From the IMG/VR virus record IMGVR_UViG_3300009374_000008, positions 1-43,572 of that record: a stretch of 43,572 nt of DNA; one strand, 5' to 3'. Both the position numbers and the translations under genes were made by a program. Within the stretch, counting starts at the first letter, position 1; each line of letters begins with the position of its first letter. This stretch comes from a virus. Below are positions 6,176 to 14,191 of the stretch, piece after piece. The notes under the pieces were generated by a model. It was not told the DNA's origin. It searched no databases and saw only the letters and a list, made by a program, of their open reading frames with translations.

Positions 6176-8470
6176 ATGGCCAGGACTTCGACGAAGCGAC
6201 AGGGATCGCCGGGGACGTACATCCCCTCGGGCGTCGTGTCGGGCGTCGAGGCAAACACAAAGCTGCAGGCGGGGCGAGGACGCGGGACCCCATCGGGGCC
6301 GGGCGACTACGCCCTGATGCGGGATCAGGACCCGAAGGTCTCGTCCCTGTTGACGGCGGTCAAGGCGCCGCCGCTCGGAGCGCCGCTCGGCATCCATCCG
6401 CCGGATGAGGCGGAGGACGCGGAGCAGGAGGTCGCAGAGTTCGTGGCCCGCGCCTGGGAGTGGGTGCAGCCCCGCAGGACGCTAGCGGCGGTCCTGACGT
6501 GCCTCGACTTCGGCTTCTCGCTGATCGAGACGGTCTACCGCCGGACGCCGGACGGGCGGCTGACGTGGAAGGGGCTCTACCCCTGCCATCAGACGACGGT
6601 CCGGGGATGGTACGTCGGGCAGGACGAGGAGCTGGCAGAGGTCGAGTTCTGGGCGCCGCGCGAGGGCGTCAAGTGGGACACGTACCGGGTCGAGGCCCAG
6701 CACCTCACCCACTTCGGCCTGAACCAGGAGGGCAACAACTTCGAGGGCCGGGCGCTCCTGCGGCCCGCCTACACGTACTGGCTCGCCAAGCGTCAAGCCG
6801 TCCGCGGGATGGCCATCGACGTGGAGCGGGCGGGTAGCGGCTTCCTGAAGTTCACCCGGACGCAGCCCGGGACGTGGAGTAAGCAGGACGAGGAGCATTG
6901 CGCGGAAGCCGCCCTCAACTGGCGTAACAACGAGTCGGCCTTCATGGTCCTGCCCTACGGGGCGGACATGGAGTTCGAGTTCCCCAAGATCCCGGTGGAG
7001 GACCGGGTGGCCTGGCTGCGGTACCTGGATCAGCAGATCGTTGCCACCTTCATGGCGACGTTCTTGGAGCTGGGACTCGGGCCGGCGGGCACGCAGGCGC
7101 TCAGCAAGGACCTGCGGAGCAACTTCCTCGGGGCGTTGCGGAGCATCGCGGACTTCGTGGAGGACGTGTTCAACTCGCCCGGCGGACCGATCCAGCGTCT
7201 CGTCGACCTCAATTTCGGCTCGCAGGAACAGGGCCGCTACCCGACGCTCCAGATCGGGCGCCTGGCGGACACGGACGTGGACTCGGCGCTGGATTCGGTC
7301 ACGGCCGGCGTCGGGGCCGGCATCTTCGGGGTCTGGCGGCCCGAGGATGCCAACGTGGTCCGCGGCTGGCGGGATCTGCCGCCGCTGCTGGCGGAGGACG
7401 GCGAGGACGAGGAGCCCGCGTTCCCTTCGCCGCCGGGCGAGGGATCGTCCCCCGGCGCAGGCGAGGCCGACGAGGACGAGGAGATCGAGACGCCCTCGGA
7501 CACGGACGCCGAGGGGCCACCCGATACGCTGGCTCTGGCTCGGACGCCGGTGGCGCAGCCCGGCCAGGGGATGCAGCTCCCCGACCGGGACGCAGACGGG
7601 GTGCCGCTCGCCATCCAGCGTCGCCTGACCGAGGCGGAGAGTTGCGTCGCCTACGCCGCGATCGAGGCGGTCTTCACCGGATCGGAGGAAACCTTCGAGG
7701 CGGCGGTCAAGCAGCAACTCGACATGGCCGGGCGTCGCATGGCCCAGGCCGTGCGGGAGGTCGTGTACGCCGAGGGCGTGGACGCCGCCGCCAAGGTCGA
7801 GCGGATCACGAAGCTGCGGGTCAAGACGGCCGACCGAGCGCAGATCCAAGAGGCGATCCGGGAGCACCTGGAAGGGATCGCAGATGAGGCCGACCGGCTG
7901 ACCCGGGCGGAGATTGGGCGGCAGACGACGCGGCCGGGGTTGATCACGCCGCCGCCGACAGGCGTCAGCGTGCCCATGCCGGTGGACACGCTGCCGGTCG
8001 TGGACATGGCGGACGCGGTCAACGCGCAGGCCCACCTGGCCACGGAGCGCATGGTCGGGGAGATCGAATCGGGCATCCGGGACGCCGGGGCACGGGGCGC
8101 GGTCCTCGGGCCGGAGGGAGCAGCCCAGGCCATTCGGGATGCCGATGTGTCGGTCACGGAGCGGGCCGAGGGCTTCTACCGGAAGCACGCGAGCCAGGCG
8201 ACGGGCACCGTCATCTCGCAGGCCCGGGAGCAGGCGGCCCGGCAAGCGTTCATCGAGGCGGGGGTCAAGGACGTGGCGTTCTGCCAGCACTCGGCCCTGC
8301 TCGATGAGAAGACCTGCGCGGCGTGCGCCGCGGCCGACGGGACGACCTACGCCTACGGTAGTGCCGACTACTACCGCTATCGCCCGCCGTATCAGGCGTG
8401 CGCGGGGCGCGGGCGGTGCCGGTGCCTGCAGGTGTTCGTCGGCGCCCGCGAGGAAGTGCAGCGGGCGTAG
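6176..8470 (+). CDS. Portal protein fused to MuF-like head morphogenesis domain
   Basis: Residues ~1-400 match the Mu gp29/DUF935-type portal that forms the dodecameric DNA channel: RDQDPKVSSLL near the start, then TCLDFGFSLIETVY, GRALLRPAYTYWLAKR and LFMATFLELG-like helices. A long acidic, low-complexity linker (~405-470) follows. Residues ~480-764 are helical and end in a MuF-like domain with TCAAC (about 711-715), ADGTTY and CRCLQVF, typical of the Mu gpF/SPP1 gp7 family. In Mu these are separate proteins (gp29 and gp30), so at 764 residues this is a fusion. The start is ATG 6176 with a purine-rich RBS. Confidence 0.85.
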   Translation: MARTSTKRQGSPGTYIPSGVVSGVEANTKLQAGRGRGTPSGPGDYALMRDQDPKVSSLLTAVKAPPLGAPLGIHPPDEAEDAEQEVAEFVARAWEWVQPRRTLAAVLTCLDFGFSLIETVYRRTPDGRLTWKGLYPCHQTTVRGWYVGQDEELAEVEFWAPREGVKWDTYRVEAQHLTHFGLNQEGNNFEGRALLRPAYTYWLAKRQAVRGMAIDVERAGSGFLKFTRTQPGTWSKQDEEHCAEAALNWRNNESAFMVLPYGADMEFEFPKIPVEDRVAWLRYLDQQIVATFMATFLELGLGPAGTQALSKDLRSNFLGALRSIADFVEDVFNSPGGPIQRLVDLNFGSQEQGRYPTLQIGRLADTDVDSALDSVTAGVGAGIFGVWRPEDANVVRGWRDLPPLLAEDGEDEEPAFPSPPGEGSSPGAGEADEDEEIETPSDTDAEGPPDTLALARTPVAQPGQGMQLPDRDADGVPLAIQRRLTEAESCVAYAAIEAVFTGSEETFEAAVKQQLDMAGRRMAQAVREVVYAEGVDAAAKVERITKLRVKTADRAQIQEAIREHLEGIADEADRLTRAEIGRQTTRPGLITPPPTGVSVPMPVDTLPVVDMADAVNAQAHLATERMVGEIESGIRDAGARGAVLGPEGAAQAIRDADVSVTERAEGFYRKHASQATGTVISQAREQAARQAFIEAGVKDVAFCQHSALLDEKTCAACAAADGTTYAYGSADYYRYRPPYQACAGRGRCRCLQVFVGAREEVQRA

Positions 8471-8485
8471 GCCCGAGGAGAGTCG

Positions 8486-9976
8486 ATGGGCGATGAGCAC
8501 GAGACGCACCGCGGTACGCCCTGCCCGGTCACGCTTGCCGGGGGGGGCGGCGACCTACTCGACGGCGAGTCGGATGTCCCCTACCGCCGCTGGCTGCAGA
8601 TCGCCACGCTGGGGCAGCAGTTCGTGGAGGGCTACGAGGACCCCTACACGCTGGACGCCGACGGGGCCGCCAAGGTCGTGGAAGTCCACGAGCACCGGAA
8701 GGCCCACGGGCACCAGGACATCCTGGACTTCAATCACGGATCCTTCTACGGCGGCACGCCCGAGGAGACCGGGGCCGCCGGGACCATCCTCCAGATGGAG
8801 GCCCGGGACGGCGGGGTCTGGGCGCTGGCCGAGTTCAACGAGTACGCGACGCCTCTGGTGAAGGACGGGCGCTTCCCGCTCCTCTCCCCGGAGATCCATT
8901 CCAAGTGGATGAACTTCGACTCGGGCGAGTGGGAGGACGGCCCGGCGATCCTCGCCGTTGCCCTCACCGCCCGCCCGCAGCTCGGCGGCATGGAGGCCAT
9001 CGCGGCGAGTCGGCGGTGGCAGGCGCTGGCGTCCAAGTTCGGACTCGAAGACGCCATGGCGATCCGTCGTGTCATCGAGGAGTTGGTGAACGAGTTTGCC
9101 CTGCGGGGCGTCTTCGGTGACGTGACGATCCACCGCTACGAGGGCGAGAGGGCGTACCAGTACGACGCCCATGCGATCCAGATCGACCCCGACTGGACGA
9201 AGGTCGTCATCTACAACGAGAAGACGGGCCAGTACTACGCGGCCGACCTGAGCGATCAGGACGGAACGCCGGCCCTGGAGAACATCGTGCCGGGGACTCT
9301 CGTCTTCCGGCCGGACGCAACCGAGACCGAGCAGGAGGCCCAGACCATGGCCGATCCGAAGCTGACCGAAGAGCAGGTGGAGGCCCTGGCCGAGGCCATG
9401 GGCGAGCGGACCCCCGAGGACGTGATCGCCCTGCTGGGCGCCGCGAGCGACCTCGATGCCGAGGGCGTGCAGGCCCTGGCGGCCCGCCCGGAGCCCGACG
9501 CGCACGACGCCCTCAAGACCCACGTCCAGACCCTCGCCGCCCGACTGGAGACGGCCGAGGGCGAGGCGACGGCGCTCAAGGGGACGGTCGCGGACCTGAC
9601 CGCCGAGAAGGCCGACCGGGACGCCACGATCCTCCTGGACCGCTACCCGACCCGGGTGACCCCGGCCATGCGGCCGAAGCTGCTCGCCATGGCGAAGGCG
9701 GACGCCGCCGAGGCGGAGGAGTTCGTCAAGCTCCTGCCCGAGACGATCAGCCTGGGTCGCCGGCACAACGGCGATGCCATCCCGGTCGTGGAGACGGACG
9801 AGGACGCCCCCAAGGACATCCACACCATGGTGCAGGCCCGGCAGGCGGAGCAGCGCGAGGCGGGGGAGTCCGCTGACTACCTGCTGGCCTACGAGCACGT
9901 GATTGCGACGCCCGAGGGCGCCGCCGCGGCCGATCAACATGCCGCGATGCTCCCGACGCAGCGACCCGTGGCCTAG
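8486..9976 (+). CDS. Prohead protease (Mu I-like) with C-terminal scaffold
   Basis: A 496-residue precursor. The first ~170 residues match the Mu gpI protease family, with DILDFNHG near 78, RFPLLSPEIHSKW near 130 and ALTARPQLGGM near 160. The rest is acidic and largely coiled coil (LAARLETAEGEATALKGTV), as in scaffold proteins, and ends with a motif-poor tail. The protease would cleave scaffold and itself during capsid maturation. An internal start at 9347 probably makes scaffold alone. It sits 15 bases after the portal gene and before decoration and capsid genes, the usual order. A ~95-residue insertion (about 190-285) separates protease and scaffold. Confidence 0.85.
   Translation: MGDEHETHRGTPCPVTLAGGGGDLLDGESDVPYRRWLQIATLGQQFVEGYEDPYTLDADGAAKVVEVHEHRKAHGHQDILDFNHGSFYGGTPEETGAAGTILQMEARDGGVWALAEFNEYATPLVKDGRFPLLSPEIHSKWMNFDSGEWEDGPAILAVALTARPQLGGMEAIAASRRWQALASKFGLEDAMAIRRVIEELVNEFALRGVFGDVTIHRYEGERAYQYDAHAIQIDPDWTKVVIYNEKTGQYYAADLSDQDGTPALENIVPGTLVFRPDATETEQEAQTMADPKLTEEQVEALAEAMGERTPEDVIALLGAASDLDAEGVQALAARPEPDAHDALKTHVQTLAARLETAEGEATALKGTVADLTAEKADRDATILLDRYPTRVTPAMRPKLLAMAKADAAEAEEFVKLLPETISLGRRHNGDAIPVVETDEDAPKDIHTMVQARQAEQREAGESADYLLAYEHVIATPEGAAAADQHAAMLPTQRPVA
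9347..9976 (+). CDS. Internal in-frame scaffold protein
   Basis: A 209-residue in-frame product of the protease gene, starting at ATG 9347 behind a good Shine-Dalgarno (CAGGAGG, 9331-9337). It would give an acidic helical scaffold (MADPKLTEEQVEALAEAMGE) without the protease. Nested protease-scaffold genes are well known in Mu (I/Z) and lambda (C/Nu3). The site fits that design. The evidence is the RBS spacing and the domain border; expression is not shown. Confidence 0.6.
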   Translation: MADPKLTEEQVEALAEAMGERTPEDVIALLGAASDLDAEGVQALAARPEPDAHDALKTHVQTLAARLETAEGEATALKGTVADLTAEKADRDATILLDRYPTRVTPAMRPKLLAMAKADAAEAEEFVKLLPETISLGRRHNGDAIPVVETDEDAPKDIHTMVQARQAEQREAGESADYLLAYEHVIATPEGAAAADQHAAMLPTQRPVA

Positions 9977-10010
9977 CGCCACCGACCCGTGGCCTAGCGC
10001 CACCGACCCA
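9962..10010. repeat. 21-base tandem repeat, 2.3 copies
   Basis: The unit CGACCCGTGGCCTAGCGCCAC begins at 9962 and 9983, with a partial third copy (CGACCCA) at 10004. The first copy contains the end and TAG stop of the protease gene; the second copy repeats the stop in the same frame. It lies between protease and decoration genes. It may be a slippage duplication or a recombination or RNA-processing site. Confidence 0.85.
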
Positions 10011-10020
10011 TAGGCACACC

Positions 10021-10039
10021 TTCCGGGCATCGCCCGGAA
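10021..10039 (+). promoter_or_regulatory. Perfect hairpin before decoration gene
   Basis: TTCCGGGC, a three-base loop, and GCCCGGAA form a perfect eight-pair stem 17 bases before the ATG of the decoration protein, followed by a GACAGGAG ribosome-binding site. There is no T-run, so it is not a classical terminator. It could stabilise the mRNA of this highly expressed gene or mark an RNA-processing point. Confidence 0.65.
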
Positions 10040-10056
10040 CGAGACAGGAGATCACC

Positions 10057-10446
10057 ATGGCGACCATGGAAGGGCCGAGGATCACCCTCGTCAGCAACGC
10101 GGACCTTTCGGCCGATGCCAATATCGGCCGGGGCATCAGCCTGACTGGCACGGGGCTCGGCCAGATCGGGGTCGTGGACGGTGCCGATTTCGTGGGCGTG
10201 CTGCTCGACGGGGGCTTGGCCGCGGGCGACAACATCAGCGTGCAGGTGGGCGGCGTCGTGCGGGCACGGGCCGGCGGCGACATTGACGAGGGCGACCAGT
10301 GCACCCTGGACGCCTCGGGCGAGTTCGTGCAGGTGGACGCCATCAACGAGGGGGTCTGCTTGATCGCCATCCAGAGTGCCTCGGCCCCGGCCCTCTTCGA
10401 CGCAAAGATCGCGGATGGCCAGCCGTCGGCGAGCGGCGCCGCGTAG
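10057..10446 (+). CDS. Capsid decoration protein (DUF2190-like)
   Basis: A 129-residue beta-rich protein with the small Gly/Val pattern of DUF2190-type head decoration proteins (GVLLDGGLAAGDNISVQVGG, EGDQCTLDASGEFV, then an acidic Ala-rich tail). These bind the outer capsid lattice and stabilise expanded heads. The start ATG 10057 has a strong RBS. Position between scaffold and major capsid genes is exactly where such proteins lie. Hairpins on both sides of the gene suggest mRNA stabilisation or processing. Confidence 0.7.
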   Translation: MATMEGPRITLVSNADLSADANIGRGISLTGTGLGQIGVVDGADFVGVLLDGGLAAGDNISVQVGGVVRARAGGDIDEGDQCTLDASGEFVQVDAINEGVCLIAIQSASAPALFDAKIADGQPSASGAA

Positions 10447-10447
10447 A

Positions 10448-10494
10448 CCGCACACCCCGGGCCTGGCCCGGTTGCCACTGATTCCGGGGTGCGG
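10448..10494 (+). promoter_or_regulatory. Compound hairpin before capsid gene
   Basis: An outer stem pairs CCGCACACCCCGG (10448-10460) with CCGGGGTGCGG (10484-10494) with a two-base bulge. An alternative inner hairpin CCGGGC-CTG-GCCCGG (10457-10471) competes for part of it. The structure lies about 30 bases before the capsid ATG and has no T-run. An mRNA-stability or partial-terminator role is possible. Confidence 0.55.
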
Positions 10495-10523
10495 ACCGCG
10501 CCCTACCAGTACAGGAGACTCCC

Positions 10524-11498
10524 ATGCCGACTCCTCCGGGACCGACACAGAACCAGGTCCGCGCCGTCGATCCGGTCCTCACCGGCAAGCTCACGTCGCG
10601 GGTCAACGGGTCCGATACGTACGTGGCGGACCGCGTCTTCCCTCCGATCTACCAGGAAGGGCTCAAGTCCGGCACCTACTACCAGATGCGGACCGGGATG
10701 CGGAGCGCGGGGGACATCAACATCCAGCGCGCCCCCGGCACCCCGTACGAGGCGGTCGGATACGCGCCGGGATCGGCGAGCTTCCTGACGCACGAGTACG
10801 GCGTGCGAGTGGCGGTCGAGCAACCGACCTCATCGATCTCGCAGCTCCCGCGGGATCTGCAGGACGTGGCGACGGGGCACTCCCAGGCCATCGTGGACAT
10901 CAAGCGTGAGGAGCGGTTCAACACCGCGTTCATGCTGACGGGCGTGTGGGGCACGACCACGACGCTGACCGATTCGTGGAACGAGCCGGCCGGTTCCCCT
11001 CGGGACAACTTCTGGACCGCGATCGAGGCCATCGAGCTGGCCTGCGGGAAGCGGCCCGACACCTGCGTCTTGGGCATGACCGCCTTCGCGGACCTCGTCC
11101 GCAACGGTGACATGACCGGCCTGATCCGGTCGTCCGACCGCCGCGGGCAGCTCTCGGGCGAGGAGCTGAACGAAGCCCTGGCGGTGCACTTCGGCCTCAA
11201 GCGGGTGTTCGTGAGCCACGCCGTCCACAACACGGCGAACGTGGGTCAGCCCGAGGTCCCCGCCCACATCGTGGCGGACTCCTGCCTGCTCTGCTACGCG
11301 GGCCCGGGCGGTCAGGGCGACGGTGCGGAGCTGCCGGGTGGTGGGCACATCGCGGCGACGGACGGCGGGTCCCCGACGGTCGTGGATCGCTGGTACGAGG
11401 ACGGTCCGCGCACCACGTGGGTCCGGGCGCGTGAGGACCGGGACGAGGTGGTCTTCGATGCGGCCGCCGGCTACCTCTACCTGAACTGCCGGGCCTAG
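10524..11498 (+). CDS. Major capsid protein, HK97-like
   Basis: A 324-residue shell protein. The pattern matches HK97-fold capsid proteins of Mu-like and related phages: ADRVFPPIYQ near residue 33, a spine of helices with VDIKREERFNTAFMLTG (~128-144) and a P-domain stretch FWTAIEAIELACGKRPDTCVLGMTAF (~160-185). It ends in beta strands (TTWVRAREDRDEVVFDAAAGYLY). Its N-terminus is short, consistent with a separate scaffold. The start is ATG 10524 behind ACAGGAGA. The stop overlaps the next GTG (TAGTG). Confidence 0.9.
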   Translation: MPTPPGPTQNQVRAVDPVLTGKLTSRVNGSDTYVADRVFPPIYQEGLKSGTYYQMRTGMRSAGDINIQRAPGTPYEAVGYAPGSASFLTHEYGVRVAVEQPTSSISQLPRDLQDVATGHSQAIVDIKREERFNTAFMLTGVWGTTTTLTDSWNEPAGSPRDNFWTAIEAIELACGKRPDTCVLGMTAFADLVRNGDMTGLIRSSDRRGQLSGEELNEALAVHFGLKRVFVSHAVHNTANVGQPEVPAHIVADSCLLCYAGPGGQGDGAELPGGGHIAATDGGSPTVVDRWYEDGPRTTWVRAREDRDEVVFDAAAGYLYLNCRA

Positions 11499-11713
11499 TG
11501 GTGCCGAAGAAGGGCAAGAGGTCCGCGGGCTGTCACTACATCTGGGCCGGCCCGGGCCTGCTCCAGATGGGACGGGGCTGTCTCGACCCGGGCGCGGTCG
11601 TGTCGTCGGAGACGGCGGTACGGCTGCTGGAGGACGGGGTCGCGGGCGTCGAAAAGCGGCCAGGGAAGCGGGAGCCGACCGAGCCCCGCGGGTTCAACGA
11701 GCCGCCAGCGTAG
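11498..11713 (+). CDS. Small basic protein after capsid
   Basis: A 71-residue protein with a basic N-terminus (VPKKGKRSAG), one hydrophobic patch and a Pro/Glu-rich tail ending GFNEPPA. Its GTG overlaps the capsid stop (TAGTG). It resembles the small head-joining or Rho-like peptides often found right after the capsid gene, but I cannot place it in a family. Confidence 0.6.
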   Translation: MVPKKGKRSAGCHYIWAGPGLLQMGRGCLDPGAVVSSETAVRLLEDGVAGVEKRPGKREPTEPRGFNEPPA

Positions 11714-11737
11714 TAGGCGCGGCAGGAGACAGACCAC

Positions 11738-13669
11738 ATGCGACACGGAATCCTCACGCTCCTCGTGCCCCTACTGGCCTTCGCCCTCGCCGCGCCCGCC
11801 GCGGCGCAGTCCTACCTGGATGTGTTGCGCCGGCCGAAGGTGCTCAACGGCGACCTCACCTTCCCGAACATCGAGGCGATCCAGAACGACACGGACGACA
11901 TCGTCTGCTGGGAGGGGCAGGGAGGCACCAACAACACGGACGCCTGCTGGGACCTGGATGGGACGCACCCGGTCCTCTACTCGCACACGGACGCCAGCGT
12001 CGAGATCAACGACGCACTGATCATCGGGGGGGCCATCACCCTGGCCAACGACGAGACGATCAGCAACGCCACCGACGACATGATCGACTTCGGCGGAGCG
12101 GGCGGTGCGGACGACACCGACCTCCGGCTCGACCTCGACGGGGCGCAGCCTACCCTGTCGTCCGTGACCGATACCGCCATCGGGATCGACGACGATCTGA
12201 CCTTCATCGGGGCGCAGCAGATCACCACCAGCGCCGGTGCCCTGACCATCGCCCCGACCACGATCCTCGCCCTGGCCCCGACCACGGACCTCGACGTGAC
12301 GGGCGCCAACCACGACTTCGACCCCACCGGGGCGTTCACGCTCGACATGGACGCGGCGCAGGCGGTGGCTGTCACCCTCGCTGACATGGACGCTGGCTTC
12401 GTTCTGCAGGCGGCGGGCGGCGAGGACATGCTCCTCGTCAACTACTCGGCGGGCACCAAGTCTCTGGCCTTCGGCAACGCGGCGGACAACCCCACGTACG
12501 AGTCCCTCGGGACGGGGGACTGGACCTACGGGGGCGGGCTGCTGATCGAGGGGGCGGCGTCCGGCCTCGACACGAGTGCGGCCGGGCTGCTCAACATCGG
12601 CGTGGCGACGGCGACGAGCATCATCGTCGGGTCGGCCGGGACGACCATCGATCTCCAGACCAGTGATTGGACGCTCGGGACGACCGGCGACATGGCCGGG
12701 ATCGGCGCCATCACGTCGGACGGCGCAGCCACGCTCGACACTGGCGCCGCTGGGTCGTCCTTCGGTGGAGCGCTGACGGTGACGGGGGCGCTCGACGCCG
12801 CCAGTTCGGCCATCGGCGGCGGCTACGGGGCCACGGGCTGCTCGACGAGCGGGGCCGGCGTCTTGCAGTGCAACGGAGCGGCGACCGCGGACGGCGGCGT
12901 CCTGGTCGGGGCCGGGCAGGGGATCACGGTCTCGGCGGCCGGGGCGCTCAACCTCGGCGTCGCCACGGCGACGAGCATCAACGTCGGGCACGCGGGCACG
13001 ACGCTGGCTGTCGTCACATCGGACTGGGGCATCTCGGCAACGGGCGACCTGGCCAACCTCGGGACGGTGCAGGCCGATGGGGACGTGGACCTCACGGCGG
13101 CCGGCGGCGCTACCGGGACGGCCGACCTCGACGTGGCCGGCTACGCGCAGTTCGCAGGGGTCGTGGAGGTCGACGGCCTGCTCGACGCGGACGCCGGGCT
13201 CGACGTGAGCGGCGGCACGGCGGTGTTCACGGGGACGAACGTGGACTTCGATCCCACGGGCGACTTCTACGTGGACCTGGACGCCTCGCAGGACGCCCGC
13301 TTCGTGGTCTCCGACAACTACGCCTCCGCCTTCGTGGTCCGGGAAGGCGCGATGGTCGAGTACATCAAGGTGGACACCACGGACAACTCGGAGATCGTCA
13401 CGTTCGGCAACGGCATGACGAACCCCAACGTCCGGATCGCGGGCGCAGGCGGCTTCCAACTCCCGGTCAACGAGACCCTCGTCCCCGCCGAGCCCGTGGC
13501 CTGCGGCGCCTCGACCGTCGGGTTCGTGCAGTACGTGGACGACGACAACGATGGGGCCATCGCAGAGGTGTGCATCTGCGTCGCGACGGCCGACGACGGT
13601 GTAGGGAATCCGAACGCGTGGGACTGGGTGCAGATGGCGAACCTCGCCGTGGCCTGCAGCTTCTTCTAG
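11738..13669 (+). CDS. Exported repeat-containing fibre-like protein
   Basis: A 643-residue acidic, Ala/Gly/Thr/Asp-rich protein starting with a clear Sec signal (basic MRHG, hydrophobic core, likely cleavage after APAAA about residue 23). Two repeat families are visible: residues ~282-335 repeat at ~401-454 (GVATATSI-VG-AGTT), and ~189-255 at ~499-565 (DFDPTG...D.DA.Q). This suggests a beta-helical or beta-sandwich fibre. The last ~50 residues (VQYVDDDNDG...CICV...WDWVQM) recur in the protein at 26491. An RBS (GGCAGGAGA) precedes ATG 11738. A virion part with a Sec signal is unusual. Confidence 0.75.
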   Translation: MRHGILTLLVPLLAFALAAPAAAQSYLDVLRRPKVLNGDLTFPNIEAIQNDTDDIVCWEGQGGTNNTDACWDLDGTHPVLYSHTDASVEINDALIIGGAITLANDETISNATDDMIDFGGAGGADDTDLRLDLDGAQPTLSSVTDTAIGIDDDLTFIGAQQITTSAGALTIAPTTILALAPTTDLDVTGANHDFDPTGAFTLDMDAAQAVAVTLADMDAGFVLQAAGGEDMLLVNYSAGTKSLAFGNAADNPTYESLGTGDWTYGGGLLIEGAASGLDTSAAGLLNIGVATATSIIVGSAGTTIDLQTSDWTLGTTGDMAGIGAITSDGAATLDTGAAGSSFGGALTVTGALDAASSAIGGGYGATGCSTSGAGVLQCNGAATADGGVLVGAGQGITVSAAGALNLGVATATSINVGHAGTTLAVVTSDWGISATGDLANLGTVQADGDVDLTAAGGATGTADLDVAGYAQFAGVVEVDGLLDADAGLDVSGGTAVFTGTNVDFDPTGDFYVDLDASQDARFVVSDNYASAFVVREGAMVEYIKVDTTDNSEIVTFGNGMTNPNVRIAGAGGFQLPVNETLVPAEPVACGASTVGFVQYVDDDNDGAIAEVCICVATADDGVGNPNAWDWVQMANLAVACSFF

Positions 13670-13693
13670 GCCGCTGGCGGGAGGGAGGCCCTC

Positions 13694-14188
13694 GTGGCAC
13701 TCAACACCTTCGGCGTGACGGCGGCGCTGCTTCAGTCTGACCTCCTCCCGCACTACGCGTTCAACGCCACGTCATCCCCCACGGCCACGGCGGTCGGGAC
13801 CATCGTGACCCGGTTGGCTGCTCGCCTCTGCGGGCACATCCAGCACCGGGGTCTGGACCCGGCCGGCATCGACGCGACCGGCGAGCCCCTCGCCTTCTAC
13901 AACTGCCAGGCCCTGCTGCTGGCGGGGGTGGCTTCGCACGTCGCCCGGGCCTTCACCGGGAAGAAGACGGCGGAGGGCCTCGTCGAGTCCTGGCGGGCTG
14001 AGTGGGAAGAGGGCTTGAAGCGCCTGGCTACGGAGGTCGGGGCGAAGGAGATCCTCGCCGACGCCCTCTCTCGGTCCTCGCATTCGGGCTACGTGCACTC
14101 GCATGTGCACGCGGGGTCGGACCGACCGACGACCGTGGGCGACATCGAGATCGACGATCCCGAGTTCGTGCGGGACATGGACCTGTAG
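13694..14188 (+). CDS. Head-tail connector-like protein
   Basis: A 164-residue mostly helical protein with a C-terminal flexible acidic segment (DIEIDDPEFVRDMDL). It starts at GTG 13694 behind GGGAGG. Size, helix pattern and position between capsid and the Mu gpG-like gene suit the adaptor (gp6/gp15-type) protein that docks on the portal. The sequence itself is not diagnostic, and a histidine-rich loop (SHSGYVHSHVHAG) is unusual. Confidence 0.55.
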   Translation: MALNTFGVTAALLQSDLLPHYAFNATSSPTATAVGTIVTRLAARLCGHIQHRGLDPAGIDATGEPLAFYNCQALLLAGVASHVARAFTGKKTAEGLVESWRAEWEEGLKRLATEVGAKEILADALSRSSHSGYVHSHVHAGSDRPTTVGDIEIDDPEFVRDMDL

Positions 14189-14191
14189 CCG

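Noticed and set aside
11771-13753. A 660-residue open frame opposite the exported repeat protein
   Set aside because: It mirrors the repeats of the plus gene, is rich in Arg, Gly and Val-Asp repeats from the complement, and has no ribosome-binding site or family match.
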